From the NCBI GenBank assembly GCA_038380435.1, contig JAWZYU010000028.1, positions 27,450,201 to 27,514,200 on the forward strand: a DNA stretch of 64,000 bases, given 5' to 3'. This DNA comes from Ryuthela nishihirai. Lineage: Eukaryota > Arthropoda > Arachnida > Araneae > Heptathelidae. Numbering within the stretch: position 1 is the stretch's first letter; each line of letters begins with the position of its first letter. Shown in pieces: positions 1 to 10,418 of the stretch. The notes under the pieces are model-generated. The model made no database searches and was not told the DNA's origin. It saw only the letters and a program-made list of their open reading frames with translations. The translations under genes and the position numbers were made by a program.

Positions 1-278
1 CCCTGCCCACGGTCAGTAGGGGACACCGATGGGCTTGGAAAGGCCACCGTCCGTCGGATGGGACTTTGAGTCGTGGCCCCGTGTGCGGGAGAGTCATACG
101 CTTTGCACTTTAAAGAACACGCTGGATGGCCTTGACGGGAGGCTACCATCTGTCTCCCAACAGCTGTTCCAGTGGGTCCCCTCCTCCAACCTTCTCTGAG
201 CCTTCGGGGTCCATGTGACCTGGCCATTTAGCCCATGGTGTGCAAAAAAGTGCCGCTCAGAGGTAAAACAACCCAACC
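1..278 (+). mobile_element. SINE-1 copy, head cut off by window edge
   Basis: Body and tail of the SINE-1 family, running from the CGGTCAGTAGGGGACACC block to the terminal AAAACAACCCAACCC. The tRNA-like head lies before base 1. The reverse strand holds a 78-codon open frame that recurs in many SINE-1 copies and is not a gene. Confidence 0.85.
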
Positions 279-609
279 CTCTATCGCTATTCGTAATCAG
301 TCTTAAAGATAGCGTGTTTTTATGCTCCAAGACTATCGGCCAGTGAACAAAATCAAGTTTTTACTTGAAATTTTAAATAAATATCTGTAATCCACCTTAT
401 AATTTTTTGTCAACTTATATTACTTTACTTGATATGCAATCTTCAACTTACTCATTCTACAAAGTTTAGAAAACATTCTTAAACCAATCGGCAACCATCT
501 GAAACCTTTTACGAGCGGTGCGGCGTCATCAAACAAATGTTTTTATGAAGCTGCAGTAATAAGAAGCATCTAACGACAGCACTATGACTGGCAAAAATAT
601 TGGGCTCCC

Positions 610-1679
610 AGGACTGTTACAAAAAGAAGGAATTTATTGTCGAATGTTGCACTGTATTGTGCACCAGGAGACGTTGTGTGGCATTTCGCTGAGACTAAAC
701 GACGTAATGGAAAAGGCTGTCAAAATACCAATTTAATTCGTTGCGAAATCGTTCTCTTACACACAGAAAATTTAAAGCTTTTTTTGGACGAACTGTATGC
801 TGAGTATAGTGATCTGCTTTTACATAGTAATATTCGCTGGTTAAGTGCCGGAAAATGCCTCAAAAGATTTTTTACACTTCGAAAATAAATTCATCTTTTT
901 CTTAGAGAAGTTGGCACCGATGAAGATTAAATAGTAAGTTTTGTTGATGAAAATTTTGTATGTCGTTTTGCTTTCCTAACAGACATTACAGATTATTTAA
1001 ATGTTTTGAATAAATCCTTACAAGGAAAACATCAAAACGTGTGCTGTCTTTATAATCATGTTACTGGGTTTAGACAAATTTGTAGGAAAAGAATTTAATT
1101 CATTTTGAAACTTCTAAAGAGTTCTACAAAGAAATGAAGCAACTTCGAAAATAGTTAATTGAAAAATTTCTTCCTAAATTAGATATCCTAATTGAAAATT
1201 TTGATAAAAGATTTTCTCAATTTGATGGCCTTAAGTAAAGCTTAAATTTATTCAGTAATCCATTATATATTGATATTAGCACCATAGATCGTAAATAAAT
1301 GGAATTATGTGACCTTCAGACCGACCCAATTATTGCATCTAATAGAGAAACTGGAATAGAATTGTTCAAACTTTTGCCTAAAGAAAAATATTCAAAAATG
1401 AAAGATTTTGGATTCCAAATAATTTCTTTGTTCGGAAGTACATATATCTGCGATCTCGCATTTTCTGATATGAAATATATAAAATCAAGATACAGAAACT
1501 GTTTGAAAGACTCTACACTTGAACATATACTTCGACTCGCAACAACAAATATCGATATGGACGTAAAAGAAATTATTGACAAGTACGGCCACAATGCTCC
1601 CATTAAATTTATTAAATATTTGATAAGGTTTAGAAAATTTATATTGGTTTATTATTACTTATTATTTTCGTATAAATAA
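610..1679 (+). pseudogene. hAT-family transposase remnant
   Basis: Two open pieces with several frameshifts and stops between them. The first (637-888) contains LHSNIRWLSAGKCLKRFF, matching the conserved R-W-L-S-x-G-K block of hAT/ZBED-type transposases. The middle (about 900-1290) shows decayed similarity such as LTDITDYLNVLNKSLQGK across frames. The last piece (1299-1679) carries the C-terminal hAT dimerisation region, with FSDMKYIKSRYRNCLKD followed by LEHILRLAT. No N-terminal BED finger is visible. The reading frame is broken, so no active transposase is expected. Family level is well supported; the subfamily (GTF2IRD2/ZMYM-like domesticated relatives also share these motifs) is not resolved. 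Confidence 0.75.
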
Positions 1680-2262
1680 AATAATTTTTTGAGGTTTTTG
1701 AGGTTTATTATTACTTATTATTTTTCATATAAATAGAATAATTTTTGTGGTTTTTGAGTTTTATTATCACTTATTATTTTTCGCATAAATAAAATAATTT
1801 TTGAGGTTTTTGAGGTTTATTATTACTTATTATTTTTCGTATAAATAGAATAATTTTTGAGGTTTTTGAGGTTTATTATTACTTATTATTTTTCGTATAA
1901 ATAAAATAATATTTTGAGGTTTTTGAGGTTTATTATTACTTATTATTTTTCATATAAATAGTATAATTTTTGAGGTTTTTGAGGTTTATTATTACTTATT
2001 ATTTTTCGTATAAATAAAATAATTTTTTGAGGTTTTTGAGGTTTATTATTACTTATTATTTTTCATATAAATAGAATAATTTTTGAGGTTTTTGAGGTTT
2101 ATTATTACTTATTATTTTTCGCATAAATAAAATAATTTTTTGAGGTTTTTGAGGTTTATTATTACTTATTATTTTTCGTAAAAATAAAATAATTTTTTGA
2201 GGTTTTTGAGGTTTATTATTATTTATTATTTTTCGTATAAATAAAAATAATTTTTTGAGGTT
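1626..2262 (+). repeat. 57-bp AT-rich tandem array grown from the hAT 3' end
   Basis: About 11 head-to-tail units of roughly 56-58 bp, each with a TGAGGTTTTTGAGGTTTATT block and a TTATTTTTCGTATAAATA block. The first unit overlaps the last codons and stop of the hAT remnant, so the array appears to have expanded from the element's own 3' sequence. Confidence 0.9.
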
Positions 2263-2299
2263 ACATGAACGGACTTTTCAATTACCTATCCTATCATAT

Positions 2300-2899
2300 T
2301 GTTGCGGATCACAAAAATGGATAGCCACTGAGCGTGAGTATTAAAAGCTATATTTCAAAACCAAATTCAATACAAGGTAAATTGTTACAAAGGAAATATG
2401 GATGAAGTATCTTATTAACAAATCAACTATTAACATGCACAAGTCATCAATCTTCACGTAGAGCACACAACATCAGCTCTGTGTATTTTACTAAATACTA
2501 CCTTTTACTTGATTTACCAGGTCACCCGAAGATCTTCACTCGTAAACCAATTCTCGTCCTGTGCCAATAACTTTTCACACACTAGCCGAACAAAAAGACA
2601 GTCCGTGTAGACATTCGAAAGTTAGCCATAAAAGTTCCAACTTTTATACTTCCGCGTATACACAACACATCATAAAAGTTCCCACTTTTATACTTCCGCG
2701 TATACACAACACATCAAGTTACTTCTTGATACTTAACGCGCACTGTCTCAGAACAGCTCACCGTCCATTTTTGAACTCTTCGACCGTTACAACACAACGA
2801 ACGTTAACGCTCCACTCTTCTTCTCCAAATTCTCCCAAAGTTCTTATTCGTTGGCTGAAACTTTTTGCTTTTGGTTGCCAGATTCCTTCTGTCGTAACA
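2300..2899 (-). repeat. 3' LTR of the gypsy element (600 bp)
   Basis: Same ends as the 5' LTR, with two 44-bp units instead of three, which accounts exactly for the length difference. The last codons of pol run into this LTR, to a stop at 2804. Confidence 0.93.
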
Positions 2900-5800
2900 C
2901 TGCCCCCTTCCTAGGTCTTGTTCGTCCCGAACAATTCTGGATTCCAAAGTTTCTTCAGTTCTTCGATGAAACGGGGCCAAACGATCCACGTGAACCACCT
3001 TGCACTTTGTAGCTGGACGTCGACGAATGCGATATACCACGTCATTAATCCTGTTAACTATTGTATATGGGCCTTCCCAAGGTTTCTGAAGTTTTGGAGA
3101 TAGTCCTTTCTTTCTATGTGGACTGTATAGCCAGACAAGATCTCCTTGATTGAAAATAGTTCCATTTATTTTACTGTCATATCTTGTTTTGGTTCTGTCA
3201 CTTGTTATGTCGATGTTATGTCTAACGGAGTGATGGATTTCTTCTAGTCGTTGTTGCAATTCTTGTACGTATTGTGGAGTGGACACAGGCATTGCTTCGG
3301 GCCGACCATATAAAAGGTCACAGGGAAGACGTAACTCTCTTCCAAAAAGCATCATGGAAGGTGTCTGTCCAGTTGTCTCATGCACTGCCGTCCTATATGC
3401 CAGCAAAAGGAGTGGTACATGGCGATCCCAGTCACGTTGGTGGTCGTTCACAAATAATGCTAAATGCTGAGCAATTGTTCTATTGAACCTTTCAACCATA
3501 CCATCCGACTGAGGGTGTAAGGGAGTTGTTCTGGTTTTCTGAATGCCTAATAGTTGACAGATGCCTTTAAACACATTGGATTCAAAATTTCCTCCTTGAT
3601 CAGAGTGGAGTTGTAAAGGTACCCCATACCTACTAATGAAGTTATTAACTATCATCTCAGCCACTGTTGTTGCTTCCTGGTCTTGGATGGGATATACCTC
3701 AGGCCACTTTGTGAAATAATCCATTACCACTAATAAATATCGATTTCCATCATCAGTTCTAGGAAACGGACCCATTACATCAATGGCTATTCTTTCAAAA
3801 GGGGCACCAACGTTATACGTCTGCAGCTTACCCCGACTCCTAGTCTTAGGGCCTTTCTTTGCTGCACAGGCTTCACATTGCCTACACCATCTCTCAACGT
3901 CTGCCCTACTTTTCAACCAATGAAATCGTTCCCTGGCTTTGGCTAATGTCTTATTAACACCGAAGTGTCCTCCAGTGGCACTATCATGTACATCTTTCAT
4001 CACAAGTTCCACTCGGGATCGAGGAAGGATTATCTGCCAACGGATCAGCCGTCCAGTGGGATTCTCCCATCTTCTGTATAATACTCCGTCTTCCATTTTT
4101 AAGGAGTCCCACTGTGCCCAGTAACTTTTAGTAGTTGGACTATACCTCGAGATTTGCTCCCAATTAGGTCTTACATCAGATTTTTCAATCAATTCTAATA
4201 TTGGTTTTATGTCTTCATCATCTAGTTGAGCCTTCCTGATTTCCATTGGATTCCAGATGTTAGGGGTGTCACTGTTTGTTTGTGTCGATACTATTTGTCT
4301 TATGGGCATTATCTCTTTAGTTCCAAATTTCAGTTCTGCACTATAGCAATGTTTACAGTTGTCAATACATGGGCGCCTGGAAAGAGCATCTGCATTCTTA
4401 TGCATTTTACCACTTCGATGTTCGATGGAGAAATCGTATTCTTGTAACCGTTGTATCCACCTAGCGATTTGTCCTTCAGGGTTTTTGAAGTTTAATAACC
4501 ATCTAAGTGCAGCATGATCAGTACGTTTAAGGAATTTCTGGCCATAGAGATAATGATGAAAATGTTCTATTGCTTTTACTATTGCTAACAGTTCTTTGCG
4601 TGTTACACAGTAATTCCGCTCTGGTTTGGATAAAGTTTTACTAAAGTATGCAATAACTCTCTCTTGTCCGTCTTGTTCTTGTGAAAGCACAGCACCAACT
4701 CCTGTGTTACTTGCGTCAGTATCTATTACGAATTGTTTTCCAGTTTGTGGGTACGCTAGCACTGGTGCTGTGGAAAGAGTTTTCTTTAGCTGTTGAAAGA
4801 CTATATCGCATTCGGTGGTCCACATAAACCGCTGGCCCTCTTCTGTCAGACGATGTAATGGCCTTGCGATGTTGGAGAAACCTTTGACAAATCTTCTATA
4901 GTAGGTGCAAAGTCCAATAAAACTACGAAGTTGATGAACATCTTGTGGTGGAGGCCAGTCTCTTACAGCTTCTGTCTTACTAGGATCAGTCTTAATCCCT
5001 GCTGTAGTGATCACATGACCAAGGTAATGAACTTCTTGCTGGAACAGTTTACACTTTGTCGGTCCCAATTTTAACTTGGCTGCCTTAAGTTTTTCAAATA
5101 CTTGACGAAGATTTCTCAAATGTTCTTCAAAAGTTCTTCCAAGAACTATGATGTCGTCCAAGTAAACCAGGCAGACCTCCAAAGACAAACCTTTGAGCAC
5201 TGACTCCATTAGTCGCTCAAATGTGGCAGGTGCATTACAAAGTCCAAATGGCATCACCTTAAACTGCCAAAGTCCATTCCCTGTACTGAAAGCTGTTTTC
5301 TCACGGTCTTCAGGACGTATACCAACTTGCCAATAGCCGCTCTTTAAATCTAATGTTGAGAACCATTCTGACCCTGATAAAGTGTCTAGTGTATCGTCAA
5401 TCCTGGGTAAAGGAAAGGAATCTTTCTTTGTTACGTCATTTAATCTGCGATAATCTACACAAAATCGTGTAGATCCATCCTTTTTCTTGACAAGAACTAC
5501 TGGTGATGTCCAGGGACTCTGTGATGGTTCTATAATGCCCTGAGCTTCCATGTCCTTTATGAGTTGTTCCGTCTCCTCTCTTTTTGCCAATGGAAGCCTT
5601 CTTGCCGGCAGATGGACTGGAGGAGAATCACCAGTGTTGATTTTATGTTCTGTCAGGTTAGTACGGCTATAATCATTTGATGTGGCAGAAAAAATGCCAG
5701 AAAATTCTTTTAATAGGTTCTCGGCCTTAACAGCTTGGTTTTCAGTTAATATTTGTCTTGTTTCTCTCCATAATTCAGTAAGATGAGACGGGATGTCTGT

Positions 5801-6601
5801 ATGATTTTGATATGAATCGGTAACTTCTATTTTATTTATACTTGTTACACAGGTAACAGCTTCACATATTGCTAATTCCTCCCCTTTTTTTAACATTCTG
5901 TTGGATTTGTTACAGTTCATCACTCTGATAGGGATCTGTTCTTTATCTATTCTGACTAAAGTCCTTGCAACCAGGATATTATGAGCCAAAGCTCCTTTAC
6001 CAGAGGCATCAGTAACTGCCAATCGGAAGGCCCCAGAAGTCTCCGCCCGATGTCCACGGACTATAACTTCACTTTGTGCTGGGATCTCTGTGTCTTCCGT
6101 CACTAATATTGGAGTTACGCTTGATAAAGAATCAGTCGTCCGGCTAAGCAGAGGAATCTCTTCTGTCTCATAGATGAGTAGGTTATCACTGGGTCTAATG
6201 TTGAATCCATGTTTCTTAAGAAAATCGAGGCCTAATATGCATTCGTCGTAGATGTCAGCGATGTAAACAGGATGGCGAACCAGACAGCTACCAACTCGAA
6301 TATTAAGTTCTATTTTTCCATGAACCTTTGCACGATCTCCAGTGGCCGTTTGTAGGCTTATTCTAGACTGTGTAGTATTCAAGTTTGGGTGAGGTATTAT
6401 TTTCTTTATTACATCCGTTCTGAGTAAAGTTACATTTGCACCAGTGTCGACTATCATACGGCAAGGTATTCCATTTATGGCTCCATCGGCTACTAATCCA
6501 TTATTATCGCCATGTAATGTTGAAATGTGGGCGACTTCCCCTGGGGCCAACCAATCAACTGCCAGCCTTTGCCCCGCAAGACTGACTAATTTATGTTTCC
6601 C
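2804..6601 (-). CDS. pol: Pol polyprotein: protease, RT, RNase H, integrase
   Basis: Open from the frameshift site to a stop inside the 3' LTR. There is no ATG near the front, so expression as Gag-Pol is likely. Numbering from 6550: protease IVDTGANVTLL at about residue 33; reverse transcriptase with STLDLKSGYWQVGI and the catalytic YLDD near 462; RNase H with D in DTDAS (about 609), E in RKELLA, D in RTDHAAL and D in NADALS; integrase with an HHCC zinc finger (HDSATGGHFG ... CRQCEAC) and D,D-35-E residues in IDVMGP (about 922), HSDQG (about 981) and MVERFNR (about 1018). A GPY/F-like segment (WEGPYTIVNRINDVVYRI) follows. All catalytic residues seen are intact and there are no internal stops, so this copy may be active. 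Closest named lineage (412/mdg1-like) is a guess. Confidence 0.95.
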   Translation of the reverse strand, partial: GKHKLVSLAGQRLAVDWLAPGEVAHISTLHGDNNGLVADGAINGIPCRMIVDTGANVTLLRTDVIKKIIPHPNLNTTQSRISLQTATGDRAKVHGKIELNIRVGSCLVRHPVYIADIYDECILGLDFLKKHGFNIRPSDNLLIYETEEIPLLSRTTDSLSSVTPILVTEDTEIPAQSEVIVRGHRAETSGAFRLAVTDASGKGALAHNILVARTLVRIDKEQIPIRVMNCNKSNRMLKKGEELAICEAVTCVTSINKIEVTDSYQNHTDIPSHLTELWRETRQILTENQAVKAENLLKEFSGIFSATSNDYSRTNLTEHKINTGDSPPVHLPARRLPLAKREETEQLIKDMEAQGIIEPSQSPWTSPVVLVKKKDGSTRFCVDYRRLNDVTKKDSFPLPRIDDTLDTLSGSEWFSTLDLKSGYWQVGIRPEDREKTAFSTGNGLWQFKVMPFGLCNAPATFERLMESVLKGLSLEVCLVYLDDIIVLGRTFEEHLRNLRQVFEKLKAAKLKLGPTKCKLFQQEVHYLGHVITTAGIKTDPSKTEAVRDWPPPQDVHQLRSFIGLCTYYRRFVKGFSNIARPLHRLTEEGQRFMWTTECDIVFQQLKKTLSTAPVLAYPQTGKQFVIDTDASNTGVGAVLSQEQDGQERVIAYFSKTLSKPERNYCVTRKELLAIVKAIEHFHHYLYGQKFLKRTDHAALRWLLNFKNPEGQIARWIQRLQEYDFSIEHRSGKMHKNADALSRRPCIDNCKHCYSAELKFGTKEIMPIRQIVSTQTNSDTPNIWNPMEIRKAQLDDEDIKPILELIEKSDVRPNWEQISRYSPTTKSYWAQWDSLKMEDGVLYRRWENPTGRLIRWQIILPRSRVELVMKDVHDSATGGHFGVNKTLAKARERFHWLKSRADVERWCRQCEACAAKKGPKTRSRGKLQTYNVGAPFERIAIDVMGPFPRTDDGNRYLLVVMDYFTKWPEVYPIQDQEATTVAEMIVNNFISRYGVPLQLHSDQGGNFESNVFKGICQLLGIQKTRTTPLHPQSDGMVERFNRTIAQHLALFVNDHQRDWDRHVPLLLLAYRTAVHETTGQTPSMMLFGRELRLPCDLLYGRPEAMPVSTPQYVQELQQRLEEIHHSVRHNIDITSDRTKTRYDSKINGTIFNQGDLVWLYSPHRKKGLSPKLQKPWEGPYTIVNRINDVVYRIRRRPATKCKVVHVDRLAPFHRRTEETLESRIVRDEQDLGRGQCYDRRNLATKSKKFQPTNKNFGRIWRRRVER
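2900..2914 (-). promoter_or_regulatory. Polypurine tract next to the 3' LTR
   Basis: The minus strand reads GGAAGGGGGCAGTG immediately before the 3' LTR TGTTACG. This is the expected position and purine bias for plus-strand DNA priming. Confidence 0.7.
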
Positions 6602-7827
6602 TGATCCTGTTGTCTAGTTGATGGACTTGGACTCCTCATTCGTTTCCTAGTGCAGTTGGTACGAATGTGTCCGGTCTTGCCACAATTCCAACACTGAAGG
6701 TCTGTTGTAGGTTTTGAAGAAGAACCTTTTATATCTTTCAAAACGGATAGTATGGCTTTGGTTAGTTCTTTCATTTCATTATCCTTTTCTACAGTTTCTT
6801 CTGCACTCACAAATCTCACTGCACGTTTGTTCGCTCGGGAGGAAAGCCTGGAGCACTCGTATTTCATAGCATGTACCACAGCCGACTTTAAGGATTCACC
6901 TTCCAACATCCTCAGAGATTGCTGAGTGTCAGGGTCAGCAATAGCATCAATAAATTGTAATTGAGCTAAATTATCTTGAATTTCTGGTGGACAGTTACTA
7001 TAAGCCAATCTAGCTAGACGCTCAATATCACTAGCAAGCTCTTGCAAAGTTTCACCATTTTTCTGCATGCGATGTTTAAATTGAGTCACGTAATATTGTT
7101 TTAAATAACTATCACCAAACCTTAGTTCTAATGCAGAAACTAGACTTTGATAATCAAGTCGTTTTTCTTCTGGAACAGACTGCAAAACTTCCGCAGCAGA
7201 ATTTTTTAAGGAAGCTGCAAGAAAACTGGCCTTTTGGAATTCATTCCACTCATTGGCTGTAGCGATAACTTCGAATTGTGTTTTAAATACTGTCCAAGAT
7301 GATTGACCATCATATGTAGAAGGTTTAGTTGTATTTTTAGCGATATGTGTAATAACATTATTTCCACTAGAATTATTATTATCACAGGCAGAAGGTAACA
7401 TTTCATTTCTCAAAATCTGAAACTGGCGTTCACAATCAGTTTTTACAATTTCAATTTCATGTTTATAATCTAACTTAACACTATCAAGATCATCTTTTAC
7501 ACTATTTAGTTCGGTCATAATGTCCTTACACTTATCAGAAATCTTATCAATTTGAGAAGCCACTTCAGCTCTCATCTCAGTATTTTGTGCGGCTATTTCG
7601 GCTTTCAAATCATCTTTTTGAGAAACTATCTCAGTCCTCAGCTCATTATTTTGTGCGGCCAGGTCACCTATTTTATTGCTTTGGGCAGCTATATCAACTT
7701 TCAAGCTATCAGTTTGTCTAACAAGGTCACCTATTTTATCGCTTTGGGCAGCTATATCACCTTTAATATCGGCTTTCAAGTCATTTATCAACTTTACTAA
7801 TTCATCCATACTTCTAGTTAACGGCAT
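6586..7827 (-). CDS. gag: Gag polyprotein of the gypsy element
   Basis: 413 residues starting MPLTRSMDELVKL just after the primer-binding site. The first 120 or so residues are heptad-like and rich in K, D, I and Q, with repeated AAQSDKIGDL-type segments, probably a coiled coil. The middle resembles retrotransposon gag capsid domains (STYDGQSSWTVFKTQFE). Near the C-terminus there is one zinc knuckle, CWNCGKTGHIRTNC, a CX2CX4HX4C nucleic-acid-binding motif. Gag should assemble particles and package element RNA. It ends at TAG (6586-6588), nine bases after the slippery heptamer used to enter pol. No internal stops. Confidence 0.93.
   Translation of the reverse strand: MPLTRSMDELVKLINDLKADIKGDIAAQSDKIGDLVRQTDSLKVDIAAQSNKIGDLAAQNNELRTEIVSQKDDLKAEIAAQNTEMRAEVASQIDKISDKCKDIMTELNSVKDDLDSVKLDYKHEIEIVKTDCERQFQILRNEMLPSACDNNNSSGNNVITHIAKNTTKPSTYDGQSSWTVFKTQFEVIATANEWNEFQKASFLAASLKNSAAEVLQSVPEEKRLDYQSLVSALELRFGDSYLKQYYVTQFKHRMQKNGETLQELASDIERLARLAYSNCPPEIQDNLAQLQFIDAIADPDTQQSLRMLEGESLKSAVVHAMKYECSRLSSRANKRAVRFVSAEETVEKDNEMKELTKAILSVLKDIKGSSSKPTTDLQCWNCGKTGHIRTNCTRKRMRSPSPSTRQQDQGNIN
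6595..6601 (-). promoter_or_regulatory. -1 ribosomal frameshift site G GGA AAC
   Basis: The minus strand reads GGGAAAC. In the gag frame it is parsed G GGA AAC, the canonical X XXY YYZ heptamer. Pol is in the -1 frame, and the only stretch where both frames are open (about 6613 to 6586) contains this heptamer. A possible GGGGC/GCCCC stem lies about 19 nt downstream, farther than the usual 5-9 nt spacer, so the stimulator is uncertain. Confidence 0.75.
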
Positions 7828-7839
7828 TCAATAAATTAT

Positions 7840-7855
7840 CCCACTCCTGACACCA
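7840..7855 (-). promoter_or_regulatory. tRNA primer-binding site
   Basis: The minus strand reads TGGTGTCAGGAGTGGG starting two bases inside the 5' LTR. It is the reverse complement of a tRNA 3' end, CCCACTCCTGACA plus CCA. From memory this matches the acceptor and T-arm end of metazoan tRNA-Leu (CAG/CAA type); the tRNA identity is recalled, not searched. Confidence 0.8.
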
Positions 7856-7857
7856 AT

Positions 7858-8501
7858 TGTTGCGAATCACAAAAATGGATAGCCACTGAGCGTGAGTATT
7901 AAAAGCTATATTTCAAAACCAAATTCAATACAAGGTAAATTGTTACAAAGGAAATATGGATGAAGTATCTTATTAACAAATCAACTATTAACATGCACAA
8001 GTCATCAATCTTCACGTAGAGCACACAACATCAGCTCTGTGTATTTTACTAAATATTACCTTTTACTTGATTTACCAGGTCACCCGAAGATCTTCACTCG
8101 TAAACCAATTCTCGTCCTGTGCTAATAACTTTTCACACACTAGCCGAACAAAAAGACAGTCCGTGTAGACATTCGAAAGTTAGCCATAAAAGTTCCAACT
8201 TTTATACTTCCGCGTATACACAACACATCATAAAAGTTCCCACTTTTATACTTCCGCGTATACACAACACATCATAAAAGTTCCCACTTTTATACTTCCG
8301 CGTATACACAACACATCAAGTTACTTCTTGATACTTAACGCGCACTGTCTCAGAACAGCTCACCGTCCATTTTTGAACTCTTCGACCGTTACAACACAAC
8401 GAACGTTAACGCTCCACTCTTCTTCTCCAAATTCTCCCAAAGTTCTTATTCGTTGGCTGAAACTTTTTGCTTTTGGTTGCCAGATTCCTTCTGTCGTAAC
8501 A
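7858..8501 (-). repeat. 5' LTR of the gypsy element (644 bp)
   Basis: In element orientation it begins TGTTACGACAG and ends CGCAACA, giving the TG...CA ends. It contains three copies of a 44-bp unit (TTCCGCGTATACACAACACA is the core) where the other LTR has two. It presumably carries the promoter, but no TATA or initiator was confirmed. Confidence 0.93.
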
Positions 8502-8744
8502 ATATTATCTTTTTCTGGCCCGCGGTCTTAGAGAAGTTGGACAGCACTGCTCCAAGATAAAGATGCGATCTCTAATTCGATATCTGAATGAATTACAGAA
8601 ACCGGTTGAAATTATCGCAATAGATGATGTATGAGATGCATTGGGGTTAGTCATATTCGGGTTGTATTATAGGGTCGTCTTACTATTCAAAATATATATT
8701 AATCAATGCAATTATTCAGTATGCATTTGTATTACATTCAGCGT

Positions 8745-9545
8745 TGTCGAGCAGCCATATCCACTGATCTTAGACCCAGGTCAGTCATGTTCACTCACTT
8801 TAGATTCAAAGTAGTCATATTTACCATCGTCTAGATCCGGGGTAATCATATCCACTGCCAGCTTAGATCCGAGGAAGTCATATCCACTGTCACTTTAGAT
8901 TCCGTGCAGACATATCTGCCTCCTTAGAGTGAGAGTATTCATATACATTGGCATATAAGATCCAGAGTAGTTATATTCACTGTCACCATATTGGGAGTAG
9001 CCATATTCATTGTCATCTTAGATCCAGAATAGTTATATTCACTACCACCTTAGATTTTTGGGGTAGTCATATTCACTGTCACCTTAAATTCGGAGTAGTC
9101 CAGTTCACTAATACCTTAGATTCGGAGTAGTCCAATTCACTAATACCTTAGATTCTGAGTAGTCCTATTCATTAATGCCTTAAATTCAAAGTAGTGCTAT
9201 TCACTTCACCTTTAGATTCTAAGTAGTCCTATTCACTGTCATTTTCGATTCTGAGTAGTCCTATTCAGTTGACCTTTAGATTCGGGATAATCCTATTCAC
9301 TTGACCTTTCGATTCATGGTAATTCTATTCACTGTCATCTTACATTCGGAGCAGTCAGATTCACCATCATCTTAGATCCAGGATACACATATTCACCGTC
9401 ATCGTAGATCCACAGTAATCATATTCCCTCTCATCTTAGATTCAGGGTAATCATATTCACTGTCATCTTAGATTCAGAGAGTAGTCAAATTCACTGTCAT
9501 CTTAGATTCAGAGAGTAGTCATATTCAGTGTAATCTTACCTTCAG
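8745..9545. repeat. Diverged 32-bp minisatellite
   Basis: About 25 imperfect units built on AGTCATATTCACTGTCATCT and TTAGATTCGG. Several neighbouring units are exactly 32 bp apart. Related but looser units resume at about 9930-10190, after roughly 340 bp of unrelated sequence. Confidence 0.85.
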
Positions 9546-10418
9546 TGCCTTCTTATATTCGAGGTAATCTGACTGAAGATGTGACTGAAGATGAATTAAA
9601 AATCGTAATCAAATCTATTTAAATCTCTGTCCAGGGTAATCTTAACTTCAGTGTCTTCCAGGGCTGTATCTAAGGAAGGGGCAAGGCGTTAATGCCCCCC
9701 CCCCTGAGAATGTCATTAAGGACAATGGAAGCCATAAATTATTAAATTTGCACATTTGCATAATCATGTAGTGTTCAAGTTTTTTAAAACTTTTCAAACG
9801 GACGTGAAAAGGTTACACTGTAGTGGAAATTCAGTCTCTTGCCCTGTGTCACTTGCCCACCCTTCCCCCTTTATTTTTTTTACAGATCCAAGTCTGGCGT
9901 CTTCTTATAGCAGGGCCGTATTACACTTAGGGTAGGTTAAGATCTAGGGTAGTCATATTCACTATAGTCATATGTTCAGTTCCATCTTATATTCGGGGCA
10001 GTCCTACATTCAGGGACAGCTTACATTTACGGCAATCCGATATTCAGGATTGGCTTACATTTAGACTGGTCTGATATTATGGTGAGCTTATATTAGGGAT
10101 TATCTTGAATTCAGGGTCTTCTGAGATTCAAAGTCATCATGGATGGAAATCCGTATGATATTCAGAGTCGTCGCCTTGTATTCGAACAACCTACACATGC
10201 GTTTTATAACTATGTAGTATAGTACATACTTAATCTTCCTGTCTTATTCAATTTATACATCCTTGTTTGTGATTGAAACAATTAATTCTGAAGTTTTCCA
10301 TGGTTTTAAATGTCGCCTTTTGACGAACTGTTTAACATAACTAGATTTTTAAAATAAACCTTTCAGTGCATTCAGCCAAGAACTCAATGAAGAAATAGTT
10401 GGAAGAGTTTTGTTGTTT
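9546..10418. other. Spacer with residual 32-bp units; no gene seen
   Basis: Contains a C11 run near 9696, a T-rich tract near 9870 and scattered ATATTC/TAGATT motifs like the preceding array from about 9930. No coding signal recognised. Confidence 0.6.

Larger units (their letters stand above)
2300..8501 (-). mobile_element. Complete Ty3/gypsy-type LTR retrotransposon
   Basis: A 6.2-kb element in minus orientation with two LTRs (7858-8501 and 2300-2899), a primer-binding site, open gag and pol, and a polypurine tract. It is flanked by ATAT at 2296-2299 and 8502-8505, a 4-bp TSD. The two LTRs differ by only about three substitutions plus one 44-bp repeat unit, so insertion was recent. Domain order is protease, RT, RNase H, integrase, which places it in Ty3/gypsy. 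No envelope gene is present. Confidence 0.95.
333..8549 (+). mobile_element. Possible outline of a decayed hAT element hosting the gypsy insertion
   Basis: A hAT-type right terminus, GTTGGACAGCACTG, ends at 8549 and is followed by CTCCAAGA (8550-8557). The same octamer occurs at 325-332, upstream of the hAT transposase remnant; 8 bp is the usual hAT target duplication. The left terminus does not show a clean matching inverted repeat, so the left boundary is tentative. If correct, the gypsy element landed in the 3' part of this older element. Confidence 0.35.

Noticed and set aside
2561..2914. 117-codon plus-strand ORF (and its twin at 8328-8531)
   Set aside because: Lies in the LTRs, antisense to pol, and reflects the 44-bp LTR repeat.
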